From the NCBI RefSeq assembly GCF_949628265.1, contig NC_088789.1, positions 32,791,883-32,855,882 on the forward strand: 64,000 nucleotides of DNA. The letters run 5' to 3'. Position numbers and translations under genes: made by a program. Within the stretch, counting starts at the first letter, position 1. The number at the start of each line of letters is the position of its first letter. Below are positions 34,861 to 45,475 of this stretch, one piece after another. A model generated the notes under the pieces. The model worked only from the letters and a program-made list of their open reading frames with translations. It did not search any database and was not told where the DNA came from. This DNA is from Cloeon dipterum (Eukaryota; Arthropoda; Insecta; Ephemeroptera; Baetidae).

Positions 34861-36224
34861 TTGGCGGTAGGGTGGATACACAAAAATAGATTTACGCGCG
34901 CTTTTCATTTCAAGTTTGAAAATTTGTAAACATTTTGCAAGAAATATTTTTACAAAAGGCGGTTCACCAGTTGAATAAGCCCTTTTATTGTTTGAAACCA
35001 CCAACAGATGGCGCCACCGTATAATATCGTGATAATTTTGTGTAATACTGCACAGATATGCGAGGTGAGAGTGAGGGTTCAGTGGTCAAAAATTCGAATT
35101 CAAATTTTGCTTTATTCTTTAAGTCGGAATATTTGCGATGACTTTTGAATAGTTGTCAATATCAAATTAAAAATATACATTGTTTTACAACACTTATATA
35201 CTTGTGACCAAAATACAAAACATCCAAAAGCTCAAGGATTAAAGGAGTGGAATGATACTGGGCAACGATTGAAAATTATTTGAATTGTTGGATGCCATAA
35301 ACAATTGATCGGTAAACAATTTGTTCAACAATTTGCAATAGTAAAAAAGACCTTCCTACAATAAAAATTCAAATTTTGCCAATTAACTCCAAAATTTACA
35401 GTGCTTGAACATATTTTCTTGGCATATTCCGATTCCTCTGGTCGAGATCTGTCCAATGGTGTATGCCACTTATTGGGCAAACCCTTGGTTTTCAAGTAAG
35501 GAGACAGCTACCATTTGAAAAGCACGCTAACTTTATTCCAGCCAATTTTCTAAAAATATTACAGTGCTTCTTATGTCAATTTAGGTTTTAACTGAATCCT
35601 AAGGCACGAGTTTATGCATTGGCAACAAGCATTTTCCACGCTTTCGCAGTATCATTCCTCTTTAAGTGCTTTTTAGAATATGAAACAACCAAAAGGAATT
35701 ACGTTAATATTAAGAAATCTTTTGTTACTTAAGAAAGATGTGGAATTTCATTGGTCCCCGAGGAGAGTACTTTAATGCAGAAGAACTAATATCCTTAAAA
35801 ATAACGCAATTGTCAATTTGGAATGATCCATTGTGTTACCATGGTGGACTACTTAACGCGGTTTAGAAATACTGTCGTAAATAAAAGGTTCGGAAATTCC
35901 CACAGGTATTGGTACCATAAAAAAAGGATTCACACTCTATACTTTCTATAAATATATTAAAACGCATATAAAATACAAATTTTGTTCGTAAAAATTCACC
36001 ACGTTTTGACATCATTTCGGTGACACATTTAAATTTCTGAACACGAATTTGTGACGCTTTTTGTAGAAACACTTTGTCTTGTAATAAAAAATATCACGTA
36101 GGGAGACAGTCTTCCCCTTTTGAATGTTCTTAAATGGTCCTTTCCGCCGTTTATTCACAGTTTTGAGGCACTTTGATATCACATCATGCCTTCTAGGCTT
36201 CAAATATTGTTTCTGAGCACTCCA
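34861..36224. other. Intergenic, with one MITE end fragment
   Basis: 34,974-35,035 matches one terminus of the CACCAGTTGC MITE family (TTCACCAGTTG, CCAACAGATGGCGCCACCGT) without its partner end. The rest is AT-rich with no gene recognised. Confidence 0.55.
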
Positions 36225-36480
36225 ATCGATTTTTGAGGGTCGAATTAGGAAAAATGGATGTTTTTTCCGTCCAAAAAGTGCAGCGCAACGTGCGAACCTT
36301 TTTCCCGCCAAAACTGTATGAATGCGAGAAGTGCGCATGCGTCAGAGCTGGCTGGATGTGACAAAGAAGTCATTCGTACAGCTATGCGGTCTCTCTGCAA
36401 GTACTCAAACCAGCTCTCACGCATGCGCACTTCTCGCATTCATACAGTTTTGGCGGGAAAAACGTTCGCATGGTTTTTGT
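36225..36480. mobile_element. Fold-back element (GAGGGTCGAATTA family), truncated
   Basis: Starts CGATTTTTGAGGGTCGAATTA. It carries inverted arms containing TTTCCCGCCAAAAC, GCGAGAAGTGCGCATGCG and GAGCTGG at 36,290-36,345, with the complements at 36,405-36,465. The right terminus is missing. A complete relative is at 43,152-43,431. Confidence 0.65.
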
Positions 36481-36627
36481 CTGTTGCTGGCAACCAATCA
36501 GACCTAACGCTGGCCTAACAAGGAGACAGCAACGCCACCGTGACATTCAGTACAATTAAGCGACAAGGCTGTGGCGCTGCTGTCTCGTTTTTAGGCCAGT
36601 GCTCAGTCACTTTGAGTGCTTTTAACA

Positions 36628-39600
36628 CTACATTTCTATCTCCATTGACCAATCAAAAAGCGACTCTCTGCGGTAAAATGCAATGTTATCAGCCCCTTGC
36701 TCAACCAACCAATTCGTCATTTCCAAATTGGAGAACGTTTGAGCAAGATAAACAAGGCTTTTGCCTTCCACCTGCTTCTCGGTGATCAGATCAAAGTTTC
36801 TTTCGTGCAAAAGTTTCGCGCAATCGATTGTGTCGTGTATCACGCAGCAATGGAGGTAATTGTTTCCCTCCAATTTCACTGTTAAGTCTGCGCCATTCTC
36901 AATCAACACTTTCACAACCGAAACGTTACCGTTCTCTATTGCTACGTGGAGAGCCGTCTCTCCATCGTAGTTTGTAAAGTTAACTTCTAGTGACATTCTT
37001 GAGGCGAGAAACCGTGTCACTTCCTCACCAAACCGATGGTTCAACGCTGCGTAATGCAGGAGTGAGCCTTTCTTGCTCTTGACCTTGAAGTCAATGCCCT
37101 GCTCCACCAGCCACTCGCACAGTTTAACGTCTGAGTAGATTACTGCTAGGGAAAGAATGTTCTCCTGGTGAATTTCGGCTTCTTCCACCTGCTCGCTGTC
37201 AGTCCGAAAAACGAACTTGAGGCTTTCCAGCAAGTTGTTGACCGCACAGAGCTGCAGCAAATTGAAACTGATATCTTCCATTTCTACTTTTGCTTTGAAG
37301 TTGGCGCCAAGCCTCACCAGCACCTCCAAAGCCCCGATGTTCTGAATGGCCAGGGCGATTCTCAAGGGGGTCAAGTCACTGTCAGTTTGGTCAACATTTG
37401 GCTGGTGCCTGGCGAAGAAAGGGATCAGGTCTTTGGCGTGCTTCATGTTGCGGACGGCAGAGTGCAGGATGGTTCCTCTCCAGCTGTCGTCCAGCGGTTT
37501 GATTTCCTCCACCAACCATTGGCACAGTTGCAGATCTGCGAATCGCGCTGCCAACTGCACGGATGCTGCTGTTGGAGCTTCCTCCGCCACCACCATCTTG
37601 GCAAACCTCAGGTGGTTGCTGGAAATGAAAAGGTCGAGCAAGGTCGGAAAAGGGTTGCACTGCTCGACGAGAATCCTAGCCACGGGAAAGTTCCTCGCCT
37701 CAAGCGCGTACTCGAGAGGAAATCTACCCTGAGCGTCCGGCTCGTTGGCTTTCAAGCCATGCAAAAGGAGCGAGCGGACGATTTTCCCTCCGCGTTCAAC
37801 GTTTGTGGCTGCGTAGTGAAGAGCAGTTGCACCCAACAAGCCGCACTTTGCCCTGATGTCGACTTCACCTTTCAAGAGCAGCTGGAAAACCTTCCAACAA
37901 CCAACCATCACGGCAAAGTGGAGGGCAGGAAGAAGGCCTTTGTGCGCCTGGATGAAGGCCAACTTATCTTCTAGTCGCATCTGCATGTTCATCTGAATCC
38001 TGCCCGCACAGAAAAATATGTTCCAAAGTTAACCCTGGGCTATACCATCTTCACCAAAGATTAACCGCCAGGAATGACTTTTTTATGTCCGAAAGTTAAC
38101 TAATGTCACGCTTTTTCTTGTTCAAGGTTAACCTCTTTGGTTAATCAGAAAAAATATTCCTGGAATAACCCAGGAATATCCTTGGAGAAGAATTATTTTC
38201 TGCCTCTTGGATTAACCCTGGGTTATTCTTGGAACAATATTTTGGTTAACCTTTCGATTATTCTTTGAACAACTTTAAGCGTGACATAAGTTATCCCTGG
38301 ATTATTTTTTTAAGTTAACCCTAGATTGTTCCTAGAGAATAACCCTGGAATATTATTTATTTTATTTTTATTTTTTTGCTTTTATTTAGGATTGTTGATT
38401 TAAATAGCAAAAACTTTATTCTTTATTACTTAAAATATAGCATAATTTATTTTTATCCAAACAATTACATACATATTACGAAAAATTATGGAAAAATTAC
38501 AGTTTCCGCCGGGCTACACAACTCGCCAGTTCCTGCAAGACTCCCATAATACTTTTATGTTGGATTCTCATAAGAACTGGCGAGATGTGACAATGAAGTC
38601 CGGCAGAAACTGAAATTTTTCCATGTACAAAATTTTCTAACACGCCGGTATCGTTTATCTTGAGGCCTAACTCAAAACTGAGGATCGCGGCAGCCGTTGG
38701 CAAATAAGCGTCCGACGCGTCCTTGTCTAGCCGATCCAGGCAATCCGTCCGAACCGCCGGCTGTCCGATTGTCCTTCACTATCACTTTTGGCGTCTAGCG
38801 ATGTCCGATGTCCGTTAAAACACTTTGAACTTAAACTTTGAACGGCCGTTGACGACTCGCTTGCGCTTGACTCTTTCGTTTTCGTTAGACTAGGGAAGAG
38901 AGCGAAGCAGGAATTATGGAAGTGGAAGTCGCCTGCTTGTTCTTGCCTGTCTGTCCTGCTGCCCGTCGCCCCCTCCCCCGCTCCATAACACAGGCAGGCA
39001 GAAGGCATTCCATGCAAGCGCGTGCATGCTTGTGCAGCCGCCGCTACCGCGCGCAGAATAAAATCGTCCTTTTAACCCTTGTTTGTCCTTCGTCATGACC
39101 AGATCTGTATTTAAAGATTTGCCCGTTTGTCGTTATATTTAATTAGGAAAATTTATTTGGCTTTAGTGATAGTAAATAAGTTTATTTAAATGAATTTAAA
39201 GCAAAGTTTCAACTTTTGACTCTGGGGCTTCATAAATTTTAGTTAAATGATCAAAAAATTGTTTGGTCGTAATATTTTAATTAAATACAACATCAAAAAA
39301 TTATAAATAAATATTTGCGAGAGTATTTTTTGCGCGTACAAGTTTGATAAATCTATAAAAACGTGGAATGCGTGTATTTAATTTTTAATAATTAAGAACC
39401 GCTCGAAAAATCTGGGGAAGTAGTTAATTATTCTAGTGGGCATCTTGAAGAAATATTCCTGGAATATTCATTTGGTTAATTTTTTAGGTTAACCCTTGAA
39501 TGATCCAAAAGAATATTTCTGGAACATTTAATAAGATTAATTTTTTGGGTTAACCCTGGAATGATCCAAAAGAATATTCCTGGAATATTTATGCATGGTT

Positions 39601-39852
39601 AATACAATTTTCACCGCCAGGAATATTCTAGGGATATTCCTGATGATTAATTTTTAGGGTGAACTTTAAATAATCTGTGGCTAACCTGGAATAATCGTGG
39701 AATAATCTTGGATTAATTTTTCGGATTAATCTTTTCGGATAAAAATCGAATAGCCCAAGATTATTCCGGATATTTTTGGAATATAATTTTCTGTGCGGGT
39801 GCCCTCGATCCACGCCATTTTGTTGAAGCTCGTTGTCAGGGGAACTGGGAAA
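36628..39852 (-). CDS. Ankyrin-repeat protein, third gene, 5' exon split by a transposon
   Basis: The main frame 37992-36628 encodes 454 aa of ankyrin repeats (GLLPALHFAVMVGCWKVFQL, GETALHVAIENGNVSVVKVL, GSLLHYAALNHRFGEEVTRF) and ends near NWLVEQGADNIAF. Its 5' coding part is interrupted: codons for FNKMAWIEG end at 39,802 and the frame resumes at about 38,000 as RIQMNMQMRLEDKL. Between them sits a 1,797-bp inverted-repeat element. Removing the element and one TG copy restores an uninterrupted frame. An acceptor (TTTACAG) at 39,853 marks the start of that exon; more 5' sequence was not found, and a MITE lies at 39,942. With the element present, translation could start at the ATGs near 37,992, leaving the ankyrin core intact. 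A stop or mis-splicing within the element is equally possible. Confidence 0.78.
38003..39799. mobile_element. Non-autonomous inverted-repeat element, CCCGCACAG ends, inserted in an ankyrin exon
   Basis: The left end is CCCGCACAGAAAA and the right end its complement TTTTCTGTGCGGG, with TG on both outer sides (38,001-38,002 and 39,800-39,801). The outer arms are dense in GGTTAACC, GGAATATTCC and TTAACCCTGG words. A GC-rich core at about 38,720-39,100 (CCTGCTGCCCGTCGCCCC, CATTCCATGCAAGCGCGTGC) is shared with the element at 45,476-47,657. No transposase is encoded. Confidence 0.8.
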
Positions 39853-39941
39853 CTGTAAACAAACGAATATATGTGCATTAAAAATGAATTAATTTCATGA
39901 TTTGCTTCCTTACAATGTTCCAGTTGGAAATATTTTAATAT

Positions 39942-40375
39942 TTCACCAGTTGCATAAACGCTAAGTGTTCGAAGCCGCCAATTAACAGATGGCGCCACCG
40001 TAGACTTTCGATTTTAAGGCACTTCCGCTGCGATTTCAGACTCAATCTAGCTACTGTGCATTCTTCAATTAATTTGCTAATTTTTGACGTGCTGGAAACC
40101 AAAATCGGTTCAGCCAATCGCCGTAGAATCGTGAAAAACTATTTTTTGAAATAAAAAAATCTTTTCCAACGTTTCTACGGCGAATGGCTGAACCGATTTT
40201 GGTTTTCAGCACGTCAAAAATTAGCAAATTAATTAAAAAAAGCAAAATAGCCAGATTGAGTCTGAAATCGCAGCGGAAATGCCTTAAAACCGCTTAAAAC
40301 AAAATTTTTAATAAAGTCTGTGGTTGCGCCATCTGTTGGCGGCTTCAATAACTAAGAGTTTATGCAACTGGTCAA
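39942..40375. mobile_element. MITE copy 2, CACCAGTTGC family
   Basis: TTTCACCAGTTGCATAAACG to TATGCAACTGGTCAATTG, same orientation as copy 1. The arms meet near 40,150. It lies about 90 bases upstream of the visible 5' exon of the third ankyrin gene. Confidence 0.85.
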
Positions 40376-41937
40376 TTGTCAGTTTTTGCAAGGAAAACAT
40401 TTTTAGAAACCGTGAGATCCAGTTTTTACTCGTTATCTGGAAGTAATAATTTCTGGTTAAATTTTTAGCCCGAATATTATTTTGACCCATTTTTCAGTCA
40501 ATTATTTTTATTTTTCACATGCAGAAATCTGTTTTGTCGGTATTTCAGACAAATTTTGCCAGTTTTTTATTCCTCTAAAGCCTTTTAATAAAACTTAAAA
40601 TAAATTTAGAATTTTTGGAAAAAGTTTTAAGTTCGATTTTATGTGTAGTTCCACTTGATGACGTCATTCTCATTAGCATAAAATGTAGGCATGCACATGC
40701 ATCACGCAGAACAAAATTGTCCGGCACAAAGCCTAACTTCACTTTTTGCAGGCGTTTTGTTGGTCGAACTGCAAGAAATTCGCAAAGCAAACTGCACGTT
40801 GCTTTCAAATCTCTCTAAAAACATTTTTAATTTCAAATTATTTGAGTCAGCTTCCCATATTTTTTATTTCGTTAATAATTATAACGTAAAAGTGCGTGGA
40901 AATGTTATGAATGTTTAAAAAAATCAAAGAAATAAATAATTAAGTATGCAACCGGCACAACATGTTTGTCCAACCGGTTGCATTTTCATTTTCTGCAGGC
41001 AGTTGAAAAACTAGAATGGCGCTAAAATGATTTTGTGGCTACACTGAGAACCAGAAGTTTGCTGAAAGTTGACCACATTTTTAAAGATACGAATTTTATT
41101 TAATTTTGAAAATTCGAATACAATTGCAATCAAACTAGTTTTACGCTTTCCCCGGTCACATTTGGTAATTAATAAAATTTTTGAAAAGGTAGAAATCAAA
41201 CCCTCATTCCCTGGGATTGAGTTTTTAATAATTATTAATGAATTTCATAATCATTGATGCCATGTTCATTGTTTTCCGCTCCTAAAAAAATCAAGTAAGT
41301 TTGACTTTTCCAAATTGATTCCTTTAATTTTTGCCCCTTTTTGCTGTTCGTGTGCTTGTCAGGAATTAATACAACTCTGATGGTTTTGGGATTCAATTTA
41401 ATTTACATAATAAATATGATTAAATTCCTTTTTCAAAAGATTGTCTTTTAATTTGGACTCATGACATCTGGCAGTAATTTTTAAACGTTAGAAATTACAT
41501 CTGTCAAATAGATAAAACTAATAATCTGCCTAAAAGTACCTAAAATATCATATACGAATAAATTTATCAGCTAGAATACAAAACAAACAATAAAAGTGAG
41601 TAAAATTAATGCTACACATTATACCTATACTAATAAGGTGAAATAAAAATATTAAGAAAATCATAACAAAATGCACAGATTTGTAAATCAAATATTTTCG
41701 CGTCTTACCGCACTTATTCATATTTATAATTCTTGCCGCCCACGCCTTAGCGTGAAAGAAATAGTTTTAAAAATGTTCCATTCAAACCACAATGTTGCTT
41801 TTCAAAACTTTCACAATATCACAGGTCAAAATGTCTTCCGACTCGTCTGAGAGGCCACTTCCGACTTGAGCTGAAACCAAAATTAATAAATAATCATCAT
41901 AAATACATATTCCATTATGAATCTTACTTAAGGTCTT
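40376..41937. other. Intergenic, no supported gene
   Basis: AT-rich. Open frames on both strands at 40,575-40,918 and 41,011-41,257 overlap each other and show no domain. 41,820-41,880 on the minus strand could belong to the 3' UTR of the bromodomain gene. Confidence 0.5.
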
Positions 41938-43686
41938 TCACTGCTTGTTGAGAGAAGACTTGCACTGTTGAGCTGGAACATTTCATTTTGAAAGGATATA
42001 ATTACAAAAAGGGATGAATTGACCAGTTGCATAAACCCTCAGTTATTGAAGCCGTCAACAGATGGCGCAACCACAGACTTTCTTAAAATTTTTGTTTTAA
42101 GCGGTTTTAAGGCATTTCTGCTGCGATTTCAGTCTCAATCTAGCTACTTTGCTTTTTTAATTAATTTGCTAATTTTTGACTTGCTGAAAACCAAAATCGG
42201 TTCAGCCATTCGCCGTAGAAACGTTGGAAAAGATTTCTTTATTTCAAAAAATAGTTTTTCACGATTCTACGGCGATTGACTGAACCGATTTTGGTTTTCA
42301 GCACGTCAAAAATTAGCAAATTAATTGAAGAATTCACAGTAGCTAGATTGAGTCTGAAATCGCAGCGGAAGTGCCTTAAAATCGAAAGTCTACGGTGGCG
42401 CCATCTGTTAATTGGCGGCTTCGAACACTTAGGGTTTATGCAACTGGTGAATTGGCTGAGTATAACTAAATTATCCTAATTACAGGGAAAAATTAATTAA
42501 TTACACTCACCGACATCTACATCTGATGAATTAGATGTTCTTCGACTTGATGGAATTCTCGGAGCATGTGATTGGAGCTTTCTGATAATTCCTGTCCCTT
42601 TTTTACGACCTTTGACAAAGGAATTAATAATGCATGACCAAAATAAAAGACTTATCTGTACCTTTGGTGGCCGCTTTATTCAGCTCCTGAGCGACTTTTG
42701 CCATTCGCTTTCTCTTCTCTTCAAGCAAATCTTTGAAAGTAGCGGCTTCAGTAGGGAACTGAAGGAAATTTTGATTAATAAATTAGAATTTTGGCTGCAC
42801 ACAGCTCACCGTTGAGTTTTTAGAGCAGCTTGATAATTTTCCAAGCCCGATGTCGATTTCCTCGTGGGGCATGTTTTCCCATTTTCGTTGGAATGATTGT
42901 TCGAGGCTCAAAGCCATCATTCCAACTTCAGAGTAAAGGCCATTATTGTAGCGGGAGGCATTCAAAAATATTTGTTTCATATCGGAAATGCATTCCTCCG
43001 CATTGCTATAGTAATGGTTCCTCAATCTCTCCATCACCGTGCCGAGGTCCATGGGAGATTTGATTATTTTATAATAATCCTGCAGAATAAAAACCAAATT
43101 ATTCGATTTTCCACATGGTTCGAACGCTTTGACGAAGTTTCTGAGCTCGTCAATCGATTCCTGAGGGTCGAATTAGGTAAAATGGGTGTTTTTCCCGAGA
43201 AAAACGTCCAATGCGACATATGCGAACTTTTTTCCCGCCAAAACAATAATAATGCGAGAAAGGCGCATGCGTCAGAGCTGGCTATATGTGACGTACAGGC
43301 GGTCTCTCTGCAATTGCTCAAACCAGCTCTGACGCATGCGCACTTCTCGCATTCTTATTGTTTTGGCGGGAAAATAAGTTCGCATACGTCACGCTGCCCT
43401 TTTTACGTAATTCGACCCTCAGGAATCGATTAGTGTGCTCAGACACTTCGTCAAGGATGGTTTTTAATGTATTAAGAATGAACTCTACCTTGGCTGTCTT
43501 AACATTTACTGGTTCTCGAAATGGCCCCGCACATTCTAGTTCACAGAGAGACTCGACAACGTTCTTCAAATACTCTAACTGATTTGTCCATCTGGTCAGT
43601 TTTTCTTTGCTAGGAAACACCGCCAGAGGAACTACTCCACCGATTAAAACAATCAAAGAACTGACGGTCTTCTGGGCGGATGACAT
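41938..43686 (-). CDS. Small single-bromodomain protein, BET-type
   Basis: Five exons: 43686-43489, 43079-42810, 42758-42662, 42609-42511 and 41972-41938, all phases compatible, giving 232 aa. Residues about 33-135 form a bromodomain closest in sequence to BET proteins (WTNQLEYLKNVVESL, DYYKIIKSPMDLGTVMERLR, NASRYNNGLYSEVGMMALSL). The acetyl-lysine-binding Asn is kept (Asn111 of RYN), but the WPF shelf reads GPF (Gly54 for Trp), so the binding pocket is altered. The tail is basic (EEKRKRMAKVAQELNKAATK, GRKKGTGII) and then Ser-rich. There is no second bromodomain and no ET domain, so it is far shorter than BRD2/3/4 or fs(1)h. Intron 1 carries a fold-back element and intron 4 a MITE. It is probably a nuclear acetyl-lysine reader or a dominant-negative-like derivative; this is inference. 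Confidence 0.82.
42019..42452. mobile_element. MITE copy 3, CACCAGTTGC family, opposite orientation, in bromodomain intron 4
   Basis: Begins AATTGACCAGTTGC and ends GCAACTGGTGAATT, so it is inverted relative to the other copies as judged by the single-base end asymmetry. Confidence 0.85.
43152..43431. mobile_element. Fold-back element with terminal GATTCCTGAGGGTCGAATTA, in bromodomain intron 1
   Basis: The termini ATCGATTCCTGAGGGTCG and CGACCCTCAGGAATCGAT are exact inverted copies. Inner arms carry TTTCCCGCCAAAACAAT, GCGCATGCGTCAGAGCTGG and their complements. It is about 280 bases with no coding content. The arms include NRF-1-like GCGCATGCG sites. Confidence 0.8.
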
Positions 43687-44962
43687 CTTTTTGGCAGAGT
43701 CTCAAATCTGTACAACAGAAATACACCATTCGTCACTTGCATTCCTGTAATTTGGATTTCAACCACTCCGAAAATAAAAGACTGCAACTTTTGACCCTTG
43801 GGTCCCCAGTCCCCAGGGTGATAGCCTCCACGATGTGTCCTTGAGTGTAAAAACATGCAATATATTCCTACATCCTCCATTTTTGTGTCATTTTATACAT
43901 CATCAATGCTGAGGAGGTCCAGTTAGAAGTCCCATCTTAAATAAGTTGGAAATGCGATTACAAAATTAAAAATATTCGTGAAGATTAATTAAATTTCATA
44001 ATTTCAAGTTTTGTGTTTATTATTAACAAAAAATTGACAAAGGATTGCGATTGCATCAAAGCACGCAATGATCCTTGAGAAATTGAGGAATGTTATGCAA
44101 CCCGCGCTTCAATTACGCTTGGCGGCACAGTTTCCACTCTTGTGCCAGGCGTTTTTCCACGAGCGAGCTGTTGGAAATGCTGAGATCAATTTACTAAATG
44201 TTCCCGCGTCTTATTTCCGGAGAAAAACTTCTCATGGGCATCGGGGGCCGGATTGTGATTTATGTTTTGGTTCTTTGCCGGTCAGAAGCCAATATGGCGT
44301 CGGAATATTTGAGGCCAATCAGGAGACAGACAGAGAAAAGAGGCGTACCGACCTAATAATTTCATTCCCGCGTATTTTGTTCCATTTCCATCAGCCTGAT
44401 GTGCCATCTAACGGTCGATTTGCAATTTTCTGGGCTTGTCAGCTGTTAGTAAAGAAATGCCAACAATAAAATATTAATTTCGCTGAAGCTATTTTCATAA
44501 ATTTTCAAAGCTGATTTCATTTTACGTTTTAACTTTCCCACCGTACCAATCAGACGCCATGTCTGACCGCGAATTGAGTGACTAGAGATTCTCAAACAGC
44601 TCAACGGGCTGGTAGGAGGCGCCACTTGCTGGTTTTCGCATCTATCCAGCGACTTTCTGGTGTTTCGATCATTTGTTTATTTTTTTCCATGTTCCTTAAC
44701 TCACAATTCATCGGGATTCAGAAATGAGCGTAAAAATGAAAAACTCAAGTTATTACTTGAATAATATGCAACCCGCCCTTTTTTCTGCCAAGCGGGTCGT
44801 ATAACTTGAACAAATAATAAATTTGATCCACTCTGTGGTGCCGGCGGAGAAATCTTTTCATTTGCACAAAACGGAACGCAGTAGATTTCCAATCTCAAAA
44901 AGAACACGGATGATAAGTTAGAAGGAACGCCGATGGTTGCCTGATTTGGCATATGCGGAAAA
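43687..44962. other. 5' flank of the bromodomain gene; no other supported gene
   Basis: A 133-codon open frame on the plus strand (44,068-44,469) shows no domain and spans a GC-rich, CCAAT-containing stretch that looks more like a promoter. 44,585-44,670 (GGGCTGGTAGGAGGCGCCAC) recurs at 45,425-45,475, flanking MITE copy 4. Confidence 0.4.
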
Positions 44963-45391
44963 TTCACCAGTTGCATAAACCTTACGTAAGTGTTCGGAGC
45001 CGCCAACAGATGGCGCCACCGTAGACTTTCGATTTTAAGGCACTTCCGCTGCGATTTCAGACTCAATCTAGCTACTGTGCATTCTTCAATTAATTTGCTA
45101 TTTTTTGACGCGCTGAAAACCAAAATCGGTTCAGCCAATCGCCGTAGAATCGTGAAAAACTATTTTTTGAAATAAAAAAAAACTTTTCCAACGTTTCTAC
45201 GGCGAATGGCTGAACCGATTTTGGTTTTCAGCACCTCAAAAATTAGCAAATTAATTAAAAAGAGCAAAATAGCTAGATTGAGTCTGAAATCGCAGCGGAA
45301 ATGCCTTAAAACCGCTTAATTTTTAAGAAAGTCTGTGGTTGCGCCATCTGTTGGCGGCTTCAATAACTAAGGGTTTATGCAACTGGTCAAT
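44963..45391. mobile_element. MITE copy 4, CACCAGTTGC family
   Basis: AATTCACCAGTTGCATAAAC to TATGCAACTGGTCAATTG, same orientation as copies 1 and 2. Arms are highly similar to them. It separates the two copies of the GGAGGCGCCACTTGCTGG repeat. Confidence 0.85.
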
Positions 45392-45475
45392 TGGAGTTGA
45401 AGTTCTCAAATAGCTCTCAATAATGGGCTGGTAGGAGGCGCCACTTGCTGGTTTTCGCTCCTTCCAGCAACCTTG

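Noticed and set aside
36012-36518. ORFs around 36.0-36.5 kb on both strands
   Set aside because: They read the arms of the fold-back element; the same peptide MREVRM appears in both directions because of the inverted repeat.
37168-37974. 268-codon plus-strand frame
   Set aside because: Antisense shadow of the third ankyrin gene, which has clear ankyrin repeats on the minus strand.
44068-44469. 133-codon open frame on the plus strand
   Set aside because: No domain, no splice context or paralogue; overlaps a CCAAT-containing promoter-like stretch.
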